From contig CAJQUN010000174.1 of NCBI GenBank assembly GCA_907163345.1, positions 1,224,574-1,288,573 on the forward strand: a DNA stretch of 64,000 nt, written 5' to 3'. Positions within the stretch are counted from its first letter, which is position 1. Each line of letters opens with the position of its first letter. Made by a program: the position numbers and the translations under genes. The stretch comes from Haberlea rhodopensis (lineage: Eukaryota; Streptophyta; Magnoliopsida; Lamiales; Gesneriaceae). The notes under the pieces were generated by a model, which saw nothing but the letters and a program-made list of their open reading frames with translations, was not told the origin of the DNA and did not search any database. Shown piece by piece: positions 52,769 to 62,358 of this stretch.

Positions 52769-53914
52769 ATGGCACCCAAAAAGAAACAAAAGGGGAGCAC
52801 TTCCAAACAAAAGGAACCCGCTTCTTCATCGGTATCGTTTGACTCCCACAAATTTTGGAATGTTGATGCTGAGAATAATTATAAGTCGGAATTAGATAGG
52901 TCCTGGATCAGTGAGCGCGGGTTTGACTTTACTGAGCCCCGACACTCCATCATTCAAAGTGACATAGCTCGTGGTTTGGGGGAATTTATTAAGGAGCCGA
53001 ATGATGCGGTGCAGCCTGTAGTACAAGAATTTTATGCCAACGTCTCTGTGCGACACGAGGATTACAAGGTCTTAGTTCGAGGACACATGGTAGCCTTTGA
53101 TCGCCACACAATCAATACACTCTTTGAGATTCATGTTGTGGAAGACTACGAATACACTACCTATATCAATGAACACGTCAAGTACAATGAGATAATTTTG
53201 AGGTCGTGTGGCCCTAATGCGTGTTGGAAAAATCGGTTTGTCAATTTTCCAGCCTCGGCACTAAAAGAAACTGAGAAGTTATGGTTCTCCTTTATCAAGG
53301 CACGGCTTAAGCCATCTCTTCATGCCACTGATGTGACCAAGGACAGAGCTTCATTGCTTTTTGCTATTATGATTGGCTTGTCTACCGACTTGGGGCTTAT
53401 TCTCCAGTACTCCATTGAGTTTGCCTGCAGGGGGGCAAAGACTTTGGGATTCCCACACCCCATGTTGATTACTGATTTATGCTACTATGAGGGGGTGCGA
53501 TGGGGACTTATGAAGAGCGGTTGAAAATTCAGAAGCCGATCTTGTTAGCGAGGCATGCTATTTGAGGGCGATGCCCAATCATCTAGCCTGGCAGGCACCT
53601 CCAATGAGCCACCACCGACTTAATCTGCTCCGATCCCGGACCTTCAAACCATTGTTACCAGACTCACTGACTTGGAGCATTGTGTAGCGGCTCAAGCTCA
53701 TCAATGGGAAGAGTTCCACCAAAGTCACAAAGCATACTTGTAGCGCCAAGAGGCGTTCCAACAGCGTCAAGATACATACATGGACTTTATGGTGGACTTT
53801 ACCTCAGCCCTCGCACATGAGTTCTCTCAGAGAGTGTTTCCACAGCCGCCTACTTTCCAGCCACCACCATTTCCACAACCGCCCCCAGATGATATGGATG
53901 ACGATGACCAATGA
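52769..53914 (+). pseudogene. AthE1 extra 3' frame, putative plant transposon protein
   Basis: 251 codons open from MAPKKKQKGSTSKQK (52769) to 53524: basic start, FDSHKFWNVDAENNYKSELD, VVQEFYANVSV, VLVRGHMVAFDRHTIN, then LWFSFIKARLKPSLHATDVT with KDRASLLFAI and YYEGVRWG. After a shift near 53520-53620 the end continues with a coiled-coil-like stretch (VTRLTDLEHCVAAQAHQWEE), a TAG, and a proline-rich acidic tail (FPQPPPDDMDDDDQ) to a TGA at 53912-53914. Related to the AthB1 frame; no membrane helix or signal peptide. Function unknown. Confidence 0.8.
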
Positions 53915-53968
53915 CGATCGTTGCTTAGGTATGTGCATCGTTCCTTACCTTTCTTCATGTTCTATGCA

Positions 53969-54005
53969 TTGAGGACAATGCACATTTCTAAGTTTAGTGG
54001 GGGGT
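53969..54005 (+). promoter_or_regulatory. AthE1 internal polypurine tract with hairpin
   Basis: CATTGAGGACAATG (an inverted repeat, near 53968) then TAAGTTTAGTGGGGGGTA. Same order as in AthB1, AthB2, AthD1 and AthD3, about 1.53 kb before the LTR. Confidence 0.72.
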
Positions 54006-55518
54006 ACTTTGAACTTTGTCTCAAATTACTTGGATTTCTGTTTTTTTCTGGTCAGTTGTGTCTTACTTGCTTTGTTTTAGTTTTTTCTGGTTTGTCATTG
54101 ATTAGAGTCTGTTGAGTCATGTCATAAGTTGTGTTACGAGTCAGTTGAGGCCGATGATGAAGAATTGAGTTGACTTGTGAAAATTTTATAATTTTCGTGT
54201 TCTCACTTTGCTCTTGAGTTTCTCACATATTCATGCACTAGAGACCATAACCATTTGATTAATCATTGTTGAGTTGAATGAACACAAATATGATATAGGC
54301 GATTCTTGATAATATTTTGGGTCTTTATTCATTGATATAAACTGGTCATAGTAGCCCATTTGAGCCTAATTGTAAAGAATGAGACTTAAATTGCTGCATT
54401 ATGTTTCAGACTCTCATTCAAATTGTTTTGAGCAACACATTTTCTGAGCACAATTGGTCAAACCACATCTAAGTTATTTGTGATTTGAGAGTAGTATAGA
54501 ACTTAATATAGTACCCTTTGAGGCGAAATACGGACATATGTGGCTTAGGAATGATTTAGGCAATTTTTGATCGTTTGAGCCTTTCAAGCCACCAAATGAC
54601 ATCATTTTATCCTTAGTTACCCTTTTGAACTTAATACAAATCGAATGGCATGTGCTTAGGCACATGAATGACCCCATTCGGCATCGTTTCAAGATACCAC
54701 ATCAACCACCTTGTTGAGAGCCTATACACTATTTCCCACCCTCAAGTGAGTAAGCTTCTATTGCACTTTTTCAAATATCTTCTATGTTCATAATTGAAAA
54801 TTAGAAGTGGAGTAACAATGAAAAAATGAATGACTGCATAGAAATATGTTGAAGAGGTGAAGAAAATAGTGATTGAAAGAATGAGAAAAATAACGACGTG
54901 AATGATGAGGTGGATGAGAAAGGAGGATGAACTGAAAAGAAAAGAAAAATGATGAATCATCAATAGAAGGAATCAAAATTGGGATGAGAGTGCGCAATTT
55001 GGTTATATTTAACTTACTCTCTTGTTTTGAATATCCTCTCCTTTTATTGAAGCCATGAGCTGAAGCCTAACGTTACAAGCCTATTAAGACCTATTGGCCG
55101 AGCCACATTCGTCTAATATACTAGTGGAAAAGGTTATGAATAGTAAACCTACGGACACTCGAGAAACACTTGTAATGAATATGTTTTGACATTCACATAT
55201 GTGCATCTCATTACCTAGTCATGATGCATTGTTTAGCATTTATCAAAGTTATACTCCTTTTATGAACAATGCAAATTGAACATATACCTTGCAAAGTCCT
55301 ATTGATTTGTGTGAGTAAATATTGCTTTGAGTTAATGATTAAATGGAAATGATAACACACACACTTAAGAACTCTTGAGTAAGTGATATGCATGTTTGAA
55401 TTGAGAATTTTAAACCATGTATTTCTGAGGCCTACACAATTGGCTTGTTTCACAACTTTGTTTTGTGTGTCTTTTCGTTTCAGATTTGTTTTTGTTTGTT
55501 TTGCTCGGGACTAGCAAA
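54006..55518 (+). other. AthE1 3' noncoding region
   Basis: No gene supported. Conserved blocks in the same order as other Athila elements: CCCTTTGAGGCGAAATA (near 54507), GTTTGAGCCTTTCAAGCC (54573-54590) and a CCCCATTCGG block (near 54672). Minus-strand hydrophobic frames at 54742-54997 are antisense and T-rich. Confidence 0.6.
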
Positions 55519-55537
55519 AGTTTAAGTTTAAGGGGTT
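55519..55537 (+). promoter_or_regulatory. AthE1 terminal polypurine tract
   Basis: AGTTTAAGTTTAAGGGGTT directly before the LTR start TGATAAGT. Less pure than in AthB1. Confidence 0.75.
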
Positions 55538-56759
55538 TGATAAGTGCATTTTATACACTTATATTTCTTCTTATTTTACATAGTTTAGTGCTGGTTTTTT
55601 ATCAGAATTACGTTTTTGGTATTGTTCTGTCATGTCCTACAGGAATCCAGGTAACTACGTGATTTGTGGACTAAAAGGGTGCAAAGAGCGGATTGAAATG
55701 ATGAATTGAAGTCAAGATTACAAGGTTTCCATCCAAAAGGTTGGCGTAGCTACGCCATTATCAGGCGTAAAGACACCAAGGCTACGTCATTTCCAACATT
55801 TTGAAGAGTTACATTAGGCGTAACTACGCCAATTTTAGGTGTAGCTACGTCGAGGTTACGACATTTGAGATTTTAGTTAGGCGTAGTTACGCCACTTTGA
55901 GGTGTAGTTACGCCAATACCGTGGGGTAAATATGCTAGTCACGCGGGAAGCCAAGTTTTTAACACATCACCAGGCGTAGCTACGCCAGTATTGTTGGCGT
56001 AAATACGCCAACAGAGTTTTGGAAATTTCTGCCACTTTCCTTATCTGATGCACGAGAATTAAAAGGGCAAAGGAGGAACGAAGAGGGGGATTCGGATACA
56101 CATACACATTCAGACTTAACAAAAGAAACTAGGGTTGCGAAGGAGAAGAGGAGACGACGATGGCTCGGAGAAAAAAATAGAGATTTCATCACGAGACGGA
56201 GGCGTTCATCGGAGAAAGAAGAATAGCTTCTAAATCGTTTTGTATTTCTAAACTTTTATTAGTTTTATGGATTATTTAAACATGTCTATGCGCTTAATTC
56301 ATTCTAGCATGAACTAATTCTATTTTCTAGGAGAACGATGTAGCTTGTTTTGAAACTACGCTTATTATGAATTGATTGAAGTATTTGGATTTCCATATGG
56401 TTTATTTGTGTTTCCCTGTTCTTAATGCTTTTGATCTACTGGTCATGGATTGAATGATGTTATATTTGTGATCTATCACTCGAGAGAGGGGGTTGTGAAT
56501 AGGAAAGAAGGGATTCATATCGTGGATGTTTATAGTGTTCGAGAGACCTTTAACTCCATAGAAGTCGTTAAAGGAATTATTGTGCAATTACAATTGTTTG
56601 ATATTTGATATTAGATAGAGATATCAAGATTAATGTTAGATGATTACTTCTGCTTAACACTCGAGAGAGGGAGTAGAAAATAAATAAGAATTCTCGGCTA
56701 GTAAACTAGGAAAATCCATAATATTGAAATCAATGAATGATAAGTGTAGTGGATGAACA
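55538..56759 (+). repeat. AthE1 3' LTR, cut by C3
   Basis: TGATAAGTGCATTTTATAC start; matches the 5' LTR with few changes up to GGATGAACA (56751-56759), where C3 begins. In the 5' LTR the sequence continues AGTGAAATC (40682). Confidence 0.93.
55743..56009. repeat. Phased GGCGTA-type palindrome array in AthE1 3' LTR
   Basis: Starts 55743/55764, 55817/55838, 55880/55901/55923, 55973/55996; steps 21, 21, 21, 22, 23 bp, exactly the plan of the 5' LTR. Some units have lost symmetry by C-to-T type changes (GGTGTAGCTACGTC). Confidence 0.94.
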
Positions 56760-57506
56760 TGTGATGTCCGGGGATTAATGGTATTAATCCCGGTGTGGTA
56801 ATAATCCCTAATGGATTTTAGTGATGGCAATTATGGATTAATTGCGGTTTTAGAACTCCCGGGGATTTTAAATCCTATTTTTGGAATCGTTGGATCCAAG
56901 GGATGAGATTGTATTCTCATTGTGGTGATAACCTTGGAATTTGGTTTTTGGTGGTACCTGGGGTCCGGGGCACTTTGTATTGGGGCTGGTATTGAGAATT
57001 GAGATTGGAGAGACAATTTTTGAAAACATATGATTTTTAATGAGTCATGATGTATTTGTGATGGACTCGGGAGTTTTGAGCCTTGGTACTATATATACCA
57101 ATTGGACTCGATGTTTAATCTTTTTGGATCTCATCACTTTCTCTCTCACACCAGCGTTCCCTTCCCCAAACCCTTTTCCCTTCCCTTTTTCTCCTTGGAA
57201 GCAAAATCGATGGGGCTCATCTTAGAAGCCGGATTTCTCAAAGATAAGTTGGTAATCTTCTTCCCCTCATCTTTACCTTCGATTTGGTAGTAGTATTGGG
57301 GAGTTTGGTTAAGATTTATGTTGGGTTTGGATCTTGGAAAATTTTGGAGAATCTTGGATTCTTGTTAATCTTGTTTTAATATGTTTTAACCCTTATTGGA
57401 TGTCTAAGGGTGTTTTAATTGTTGTTGGTTTGAGTTGGAAGGAGTTGGTTGTGATTTGTGGAGGTTTTAAGCTTTTAAAATGGTGATTTTTGGGTTCACG
57501 CAGCGA

Positions 57507-57701
57507 CCGATCGATCGGTAGCATCTTACCAATTGATCGGTGCAAGTGCGTAGCGTTGGGTGATTATTTCTGTATTTACCGATCGATCGGTGGGTGGCCG
57601 ATCGATCGGTAGCTTGGACCGATCGATCGGTGCAAAGCCGTAGCTTAAATCGGATTTATGAACTGTTATCGATCGATCGGTAATGGTGACCGATCGATCA
57701 G
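57507..57701. repeat. Phased ACCGATCGATCGGT array in LTR C3
   Basis: GATCGATC cores start at 57509/57531 (AATTGATC), 57581/57600/57621 and 57671/57692. Steps 22; 19, 21; 21 bp. Outer bases are ACC...GGT, not GGC...GCC. Confidence 0.9.
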
Positions 57702-57977
57702 TAGTGCGATTGTGTAAATGGTATTTTGGGTCCTCCCTCGGGTTTTGGGGAGCGATTATCGACCATTTGCTATTTAATCATCATGTTGGGATGATTGGGG
57801 TCGGATTTCATGCTTGTGCATATGAATTTGGGATTACTCATTGATTATGAGTTATTGATTTGTGTTTAGCACATTTCTTCATCGGACCTCGGGACTGAGG
57901 CAATGTTTGGACTTGAACTACGGAATCATAAGGTACGTATGACGTACAAGCATAGCCTGTTATAATGTTGAAACTGT

Positions 57978-58250
57978 GAAATGCATGGTATGTGGTATTT
58001 GCAATAAATGGATATTGAAATGCATGGTATGTGGTATTTGCAATAAATGGATATTGAAATGCATGGGATATGGTAGTTGCAACAAATGGATGTTGAAATG
58101 CATGGTACGTGGTATTTGCAATAAATGGATATTGAAATGCATGGTATATGGTATTTGCAACAAATGGATGTTGAAATGCATGGTATACGGTACTTGCAAT
58201 AAATGGATAGGGAAATACATGGTATATGGTAATCGTGATAAATGGACATA
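57978..58250 (+). repeat. 39 bp minisatellite, 7 units
   Basis: Seven 39 bp units starting GAAATGCATGGTATRTGGTA. C2 has one diverged unit at the matching place (near 20237). Because 39 is divisible by 3, long stop-free frames appear in several registers on both strands (57838-58311); they are not genes. Confidence 0.95.
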
Positions 58251-58959
58251 CATTGGGAATCATATGGTGCCCGCTTTTGAGCGAGCAATGATTGTATGTG
58301 GTCGCCGTTGAGCGACTATCGGTTATAACACCATATTGTTGAGCGTGCGTGGGGTTAAAATGCCGCTATTGTGGAGCGAGCTATGAAATGGAAATATGGA
58401 ATCATTGGCTAGATACATGTGATATCTGTGATACTCTATTTGGTGATTTAATCATATTTGATTATGGAACTGATATAGTATGAATGGTTTTAGTTGATCA
58501 ATGAGATGATCAACTGGCTTTTGAGAATTTAATGGTTTGGCAATTTTGATAACAGGGACAATACAGGGGATACCGGATGAGGATGATACCATCCAGGGAG
58601 TATCATTTAAATTCATGGCATTTACATTTTGTAAATTATGAACTGTAATATTATGATTATAGTGATTGGTGGTATTGGTATGCTCACCCCATGTGGGGGC
58701 TGTCTCTGTTGGGGCAGGTAATGCAGGTGTAGCGGTAGCTGTGGAGTTGAGCTCGGGCTGTTTATTTGAGGTACTTCCAGGATTGAAGTACCAGAGCCGG
58801 TTGAATAAGCATAACGGTAGATCCGGAGTTGAGATCGAGATATGGACGGGAGGTGCTTCCAGGATCGAAGCACCAGTAACGGTATTTGGTAGAGTATCTT
58901 ATACATTAGATACACGATTATTCATTGGGTGCTCTCATGTGAGCACGTTCTTACGTGTA

Positions 58960-59797
58960 TGATAGCTTTTATTTTAAACAATATTTCTCAGTGTAGCGAT
59001 TCTACCGCAAGTGCACGATGTCAAGTTTTAGTATAGTGATATATAAGAAAGGATGTCGAACCCACAGGGACTAACGTATAAGTACCAAATAAAATTAGCA
59101 AAATTATATTTAGCCTACGAAAAAGATTATTAATTATCAAATTAAACTAGAGAATTAAAAACTCGAAAATAAAACAACTCCTTTAAAGATGCGAAGGAAT
59201 TCCGCTCAAGAAATCTATCAAGATGTTTGTTCAATTGTGTATCGTCAATGATTTGTTTGTTAAAACAATTACTGATCAATCAATTCTTAACGTGACGGAT
59301 TTCCGAATATAATAAATACACTCTCTCGAGCTATATTGAAACTAGTAGTAAATTGCTACAAGTAACTCTCGTTCACTTATTCCAATTTAATACAGAATAA
59401 ATCTCTATGAAAACCGTTGATCTTTAAATCTTTCAATTTAAAGTGACCACGTATGTGATTTAATCTCTCGATCTAAATCTTAAACATACAACATGAATTA
59501 TTTTAGCGTATTATAATTTTATCTCTCGATCTCAATTATAATTCACAAATTCAATCAAAGGTAGCTAGGCTTTGATAGCATGAAGCATATAATTTATGAA
59601 CAAAAGATATCAATTCACTCAAACACAACCAAATCAAAGATTCAAACACAAAATTCCTTAAACTTGATAGAATAAACTCAATTAAATTCAAATCAAATTA
59701 ATAAGATACTTAATCGTCTCTCAACCTCAAAAAAATTAAATAATTATGAAAATCAAATTAATATAGAGTTTAGAAATACGATAAACGTAGGAGCGAC
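58960..59797 (-). mobile_element. AthB3, family-B LTR fragment, cut by AthD3
   Basis: TGATAGCTTTTATTTTAAAC start, then ACCGCAAGTGCACGATGTCA and GTCGAACCCACAGGGACT, as in AthB1/AthB2 LTRs but diverged. It ends at 59797 (ACGTAGGAGCGAC), corresponding to about 850 bp into a B LTR. The rest is beyond the window. Left flank GTGTA would be the target duplication. Confidence 0.85.
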
Positions 59798-60975
59798 TGG
59801 TAGCGCTTATCGCGTACGCCCAAATTAACCATTCTCAAGTTATTAGCAAAAGTATGTAGTAGCGAGAGTAGGGATCGATCCCACGGGGGAAGGTAGTATT
59901 TTTTTCGTGTTAATTTAAAAATGAATAGTAAAAAGGGGGGTTTTGAGTTTAGTGATTACTACTAAGCAAATTTTTAAGAATTAAACTAATTAACGAGATT
60001 AACTAAAACGGTTTAAAACTTATGAGAGTGAAGCGATTCTTGGTTTTCGGTCAACTTTACTTTTGGAAAATTCTCTCTTGATCATCAAATCACTAACATT
60101 CGAATTCTTTCAATTATTCATCGATTGGAAATTGAATTCCTACCCACCTTAATCATAGTCAAAGAGAAAACAACATTCAATCCGACCCTTATCAAATCTC
60201 TAATCAAAACTACAGCCGTTAATGATTAAATCAATGATAGATTTCGAAACTAGTGAGTTCGATAAATCTAATCAATAGAAACTACAGCCGTTAATGATTG
60301 ATTACCCAATCGTTTCTCCTAAAAATTCAATACACCTACAGCCGATAATTATTAATCTTAGTTGCTTCTTAATTAGCTATCGATTATGCATGTGAATACT
60401 AGGTGATCAATCTAATAAACAAATACAATAATCATTGAAATCGATACCAAGAAACAGAATTGAAATTGAAGTTAAATTCAATAAACAAACCAAAATTCTC
60501 ACAAGAAATTCAAATCCAAAAGCAAGCATAATCGATCGCCCCTTTTATACCGATCGATCGCTTCGTTTATGTTTTTCAGCAAAACACTTGAGGCGATCGA
60601 TTGCCACTTGATAGCGATCGATCGCTTCCCTCCAGTAGCCTCAGGCGATCGATCGCCTAGAATCACCGATCGACTCGCTGCTTCGTTAATTTTGTTTCTC
60701 AAGTTTCTGTCCAAGGGCGATCGATCTCCTCTTCATGGCAATAGATCTCTTCCTTCAAAATTACGTTTTTGCCCTTTTCTTGATCAATTTTGAGTCCCTT
60801 GTCATGTCCATGTCTTTTCTTGGTCTTTACACATCATTTTTAGCTCGTTTTCGTCGATTGTACCTACAATTACACAAATATACGATTAGGTTGCATACGT
60901 ATCAAATTATCCATCAAAACCTACCAAATTGTAGACAATTAAGCGCTAAAGATGTGTCTATTTCTAATCACATCA
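59798..60975 (-). repeat. AthD3 3' LTR
   Basis: 1178 bp; conserved GTACGCCCAAATTAACC and GAGTAGGGATCGATCCCACG. Shorter than the AthD1 right LTR. Confidence 0.9.
60530..60747. repeat. Phased GATCGATC array in AthD3 LTR
   Basis: Core starts 60530 (AATCGATC)/60552, 60595/60616, 60647/60668 (GATCGACT), 60719/60740 (AATAGATC). Steps 22, 21, 21, 21 bp. Best unit GGCGATCGATCGCC at 60644. Confidence 0.93.
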
Positions 60976-60991
60976 AACTCCCCCATACTTA
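60976..60991 (-). promoter_or_regulatory. AthD3 terminal polypurine tract
   Basis: Minus strand TAAGTATGGGGGAGTT next to the LTR. Confidence 0.87.
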
Positions 60992-62233
60992 CTCTTTACT
61001 CGACCTCGAGTAATCAAATAAAACTACAATATTTTTTGGTTAGCTCATAGGTTCATAACAAAGCAACTTGTCCTCACTTTAATGCCTCAACAATTTTAAC
61101 ATGCACAGTAATGAAAGGCGGTGAAAAGTTAACAGTGGAACAAGTTCAATCCCTAAACATTTCATACTCAACAAGTAGTGAACGTGTGTGTGTGGTCATA
61201 AACAAGTGTTGTGTACAAATTATAGATCCAAATATGCAAAGCCATAATAGTTCAAGTCATACACTAACACAAGTATAAGCTCACTTGCACACTCTTCTCC
61301 ACTATCTTAGCTACTTTGCAAACATAAATCAAGTAGGTCTTTATTAGCTTGTAGCTTGGCCTAGGTATTGGCTTATGAAAGAAAGGATAAAGATATATCA
61401 AACAAGAGAGTATGATGAAATGCACACTAAAACTTCTCTTCTTGCATGAATTTCAAACCTTGTTCATTTTTCAAGGTTTATTTCAACATTTTCTTCTTCT
61501 TTTGTTTGCCTTGGCTCCCCTTGGAGTCATATTGTTTATCAAATTTCTCAAGGCATTCCTTTTCTTTCATGTATTTCATTCTTTTGGCAATAAAGTTCAC
61601 AAATATAATTCAATGATTCCCAAGTGCATGTGAATGAAATACATCATACTCCCTTAAAAGGTATGGATTAAAATAATATTTAGGCTAAAAGGATAGGATG
61701 ATAAGCTAGTCAAGGAATGTTGAATGGGGGTCTTTAGTATGCTTAGCATACTACCATTCTTTTACATTAAAGCTCAAAAAGGGTACTAGAGATTGCTTTT
61801 GTTTACATGGTAGGCTTGAAAGGCACAAACGCATCAAAGATCGCCTATATCACTTCATGTTCGCAAGTAGACTAGACATACGCCTCAAAGAGCATGTAGT
61901 TAAGTTCTAGCATGTATCATAGACTTCTTAAGACTATCACAAATTCACACAATCTTCACTAAGCTATGCACACTTCACAAGTCATGACAAAATCGTGCTC
62001 AAAATATTCAACTTACTAAGTTGAAGTAAATTTTGCATTAGAGTTCAAAGTGTTCCAAGGTTAACAATTCACCTATGTTCAAAGCATGCATGATATCAAT
62101 TAGGTTTCATCATGGGCTAGTGATTCTAAGCATGTGTTCATTACTAACTATGAGCTCAAAATTTTCAAATTTTTGATTTTTTTTTTTATTTTTTTTATTT
62201 TTGAAATAAGAAAAACAATATCACACCATTAAT
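60992..62233 (-). other. AthD3 3' noncoding region
   Basis: No gene. Same blocks as AthD1: GTTGAATGGGGGTC (near 61719), AGGCTTGAAAGGCACAAACG (61812) and CGCCTCAAAGAGC (near 61880). The frame 61412-61633 has the same antisense hydrophobic run as AthD1 16674-16871, which reflects DNA similarity rather than a shown gene. Confidence 0.6.
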
Positions 62234-62272
62234 CCCTCCCCCATACTTATAATCTACATTGTCCCTAATGTA
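62234..62272 (-). promoter_or_regulatory. AthD3 internal polypurine tract with hairpin
   Basis: Minus strand TAAGTATGGGGGAGGG (62234-62249), then ACATTGTCCCTAATGT beside it. 1.26 kb from the LTR. Confidence 0.72.
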
Positions 62273-62358
62273 AGGCAAAAATACAAGAAAGAGAAAAGTT
62301 TAAACTAAAAATCAATAAAACTAAAAAGGTAAAAGGGAAACTAACTCCCCTTGGGTTG

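Larger units (their letters stand above)
39466..56759 (+). mobile_element. AthE1, Athila-type Ty3/Gypsy element with internal pol deletions
   Basis: 5' LTR 39466-40931, perfect PBS at 40938-40955, gag, protease, RT, integrase pieces, extra frame, polypurine tract, and the 3' LTR from 55538, which is cut at 56759 by C3. AthB2 (44981-51852) sits inside pol. RNase H and the integrase core are deleted. The right-hand target duplication is outside the window; the left five bases are CTGCT. Confidence 0.93.
56760..58959 (+). mobile_element. LTR-C copy C3, interrupted by AthB3
   Basis: Starts TGTGATGTCCGGGG at 56760 inside the AthE1 LTR and runs 2.2 kb until AthB3 at 58960. TATA candidate TACTATATATACC near 57089; AAG/GTACGT donor-like site at 57931-57938. 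Conserved 3' blocks GGACAATACAGGGGATACC (58557) and ATGCTCACCCCATGTGGGG (58679). Carries a palindrome array and a 39 bp minisatellite absent from C2. Confidence 0.9.
59798..62358 (-). mobile_element. AthD3, family-D Athila element, 3' part only, cut by C4
   Basis: 3' LTR 59798-60975 (TGGTAGCGCTTATCGCG...CACATCA), polypurine tract, and 1.4 kb of 3' noncoding DNA matching AthD1 16207-17605. It breaks at GGTTG (62354-62358), where C4 begins; AthD1 continues with CCTCACAAGC at that point. No coding sequence is visible in the window. Confidence 0.9.

Noticed and set aside
57838..58311. Four frames of 97-141 codons with repeated HAFQYPF / MHFNIHL / CISISIY / KCMVCGICN
   Set aside because: All come from the 39 bp minisatellite, whose length is a multiple of three.
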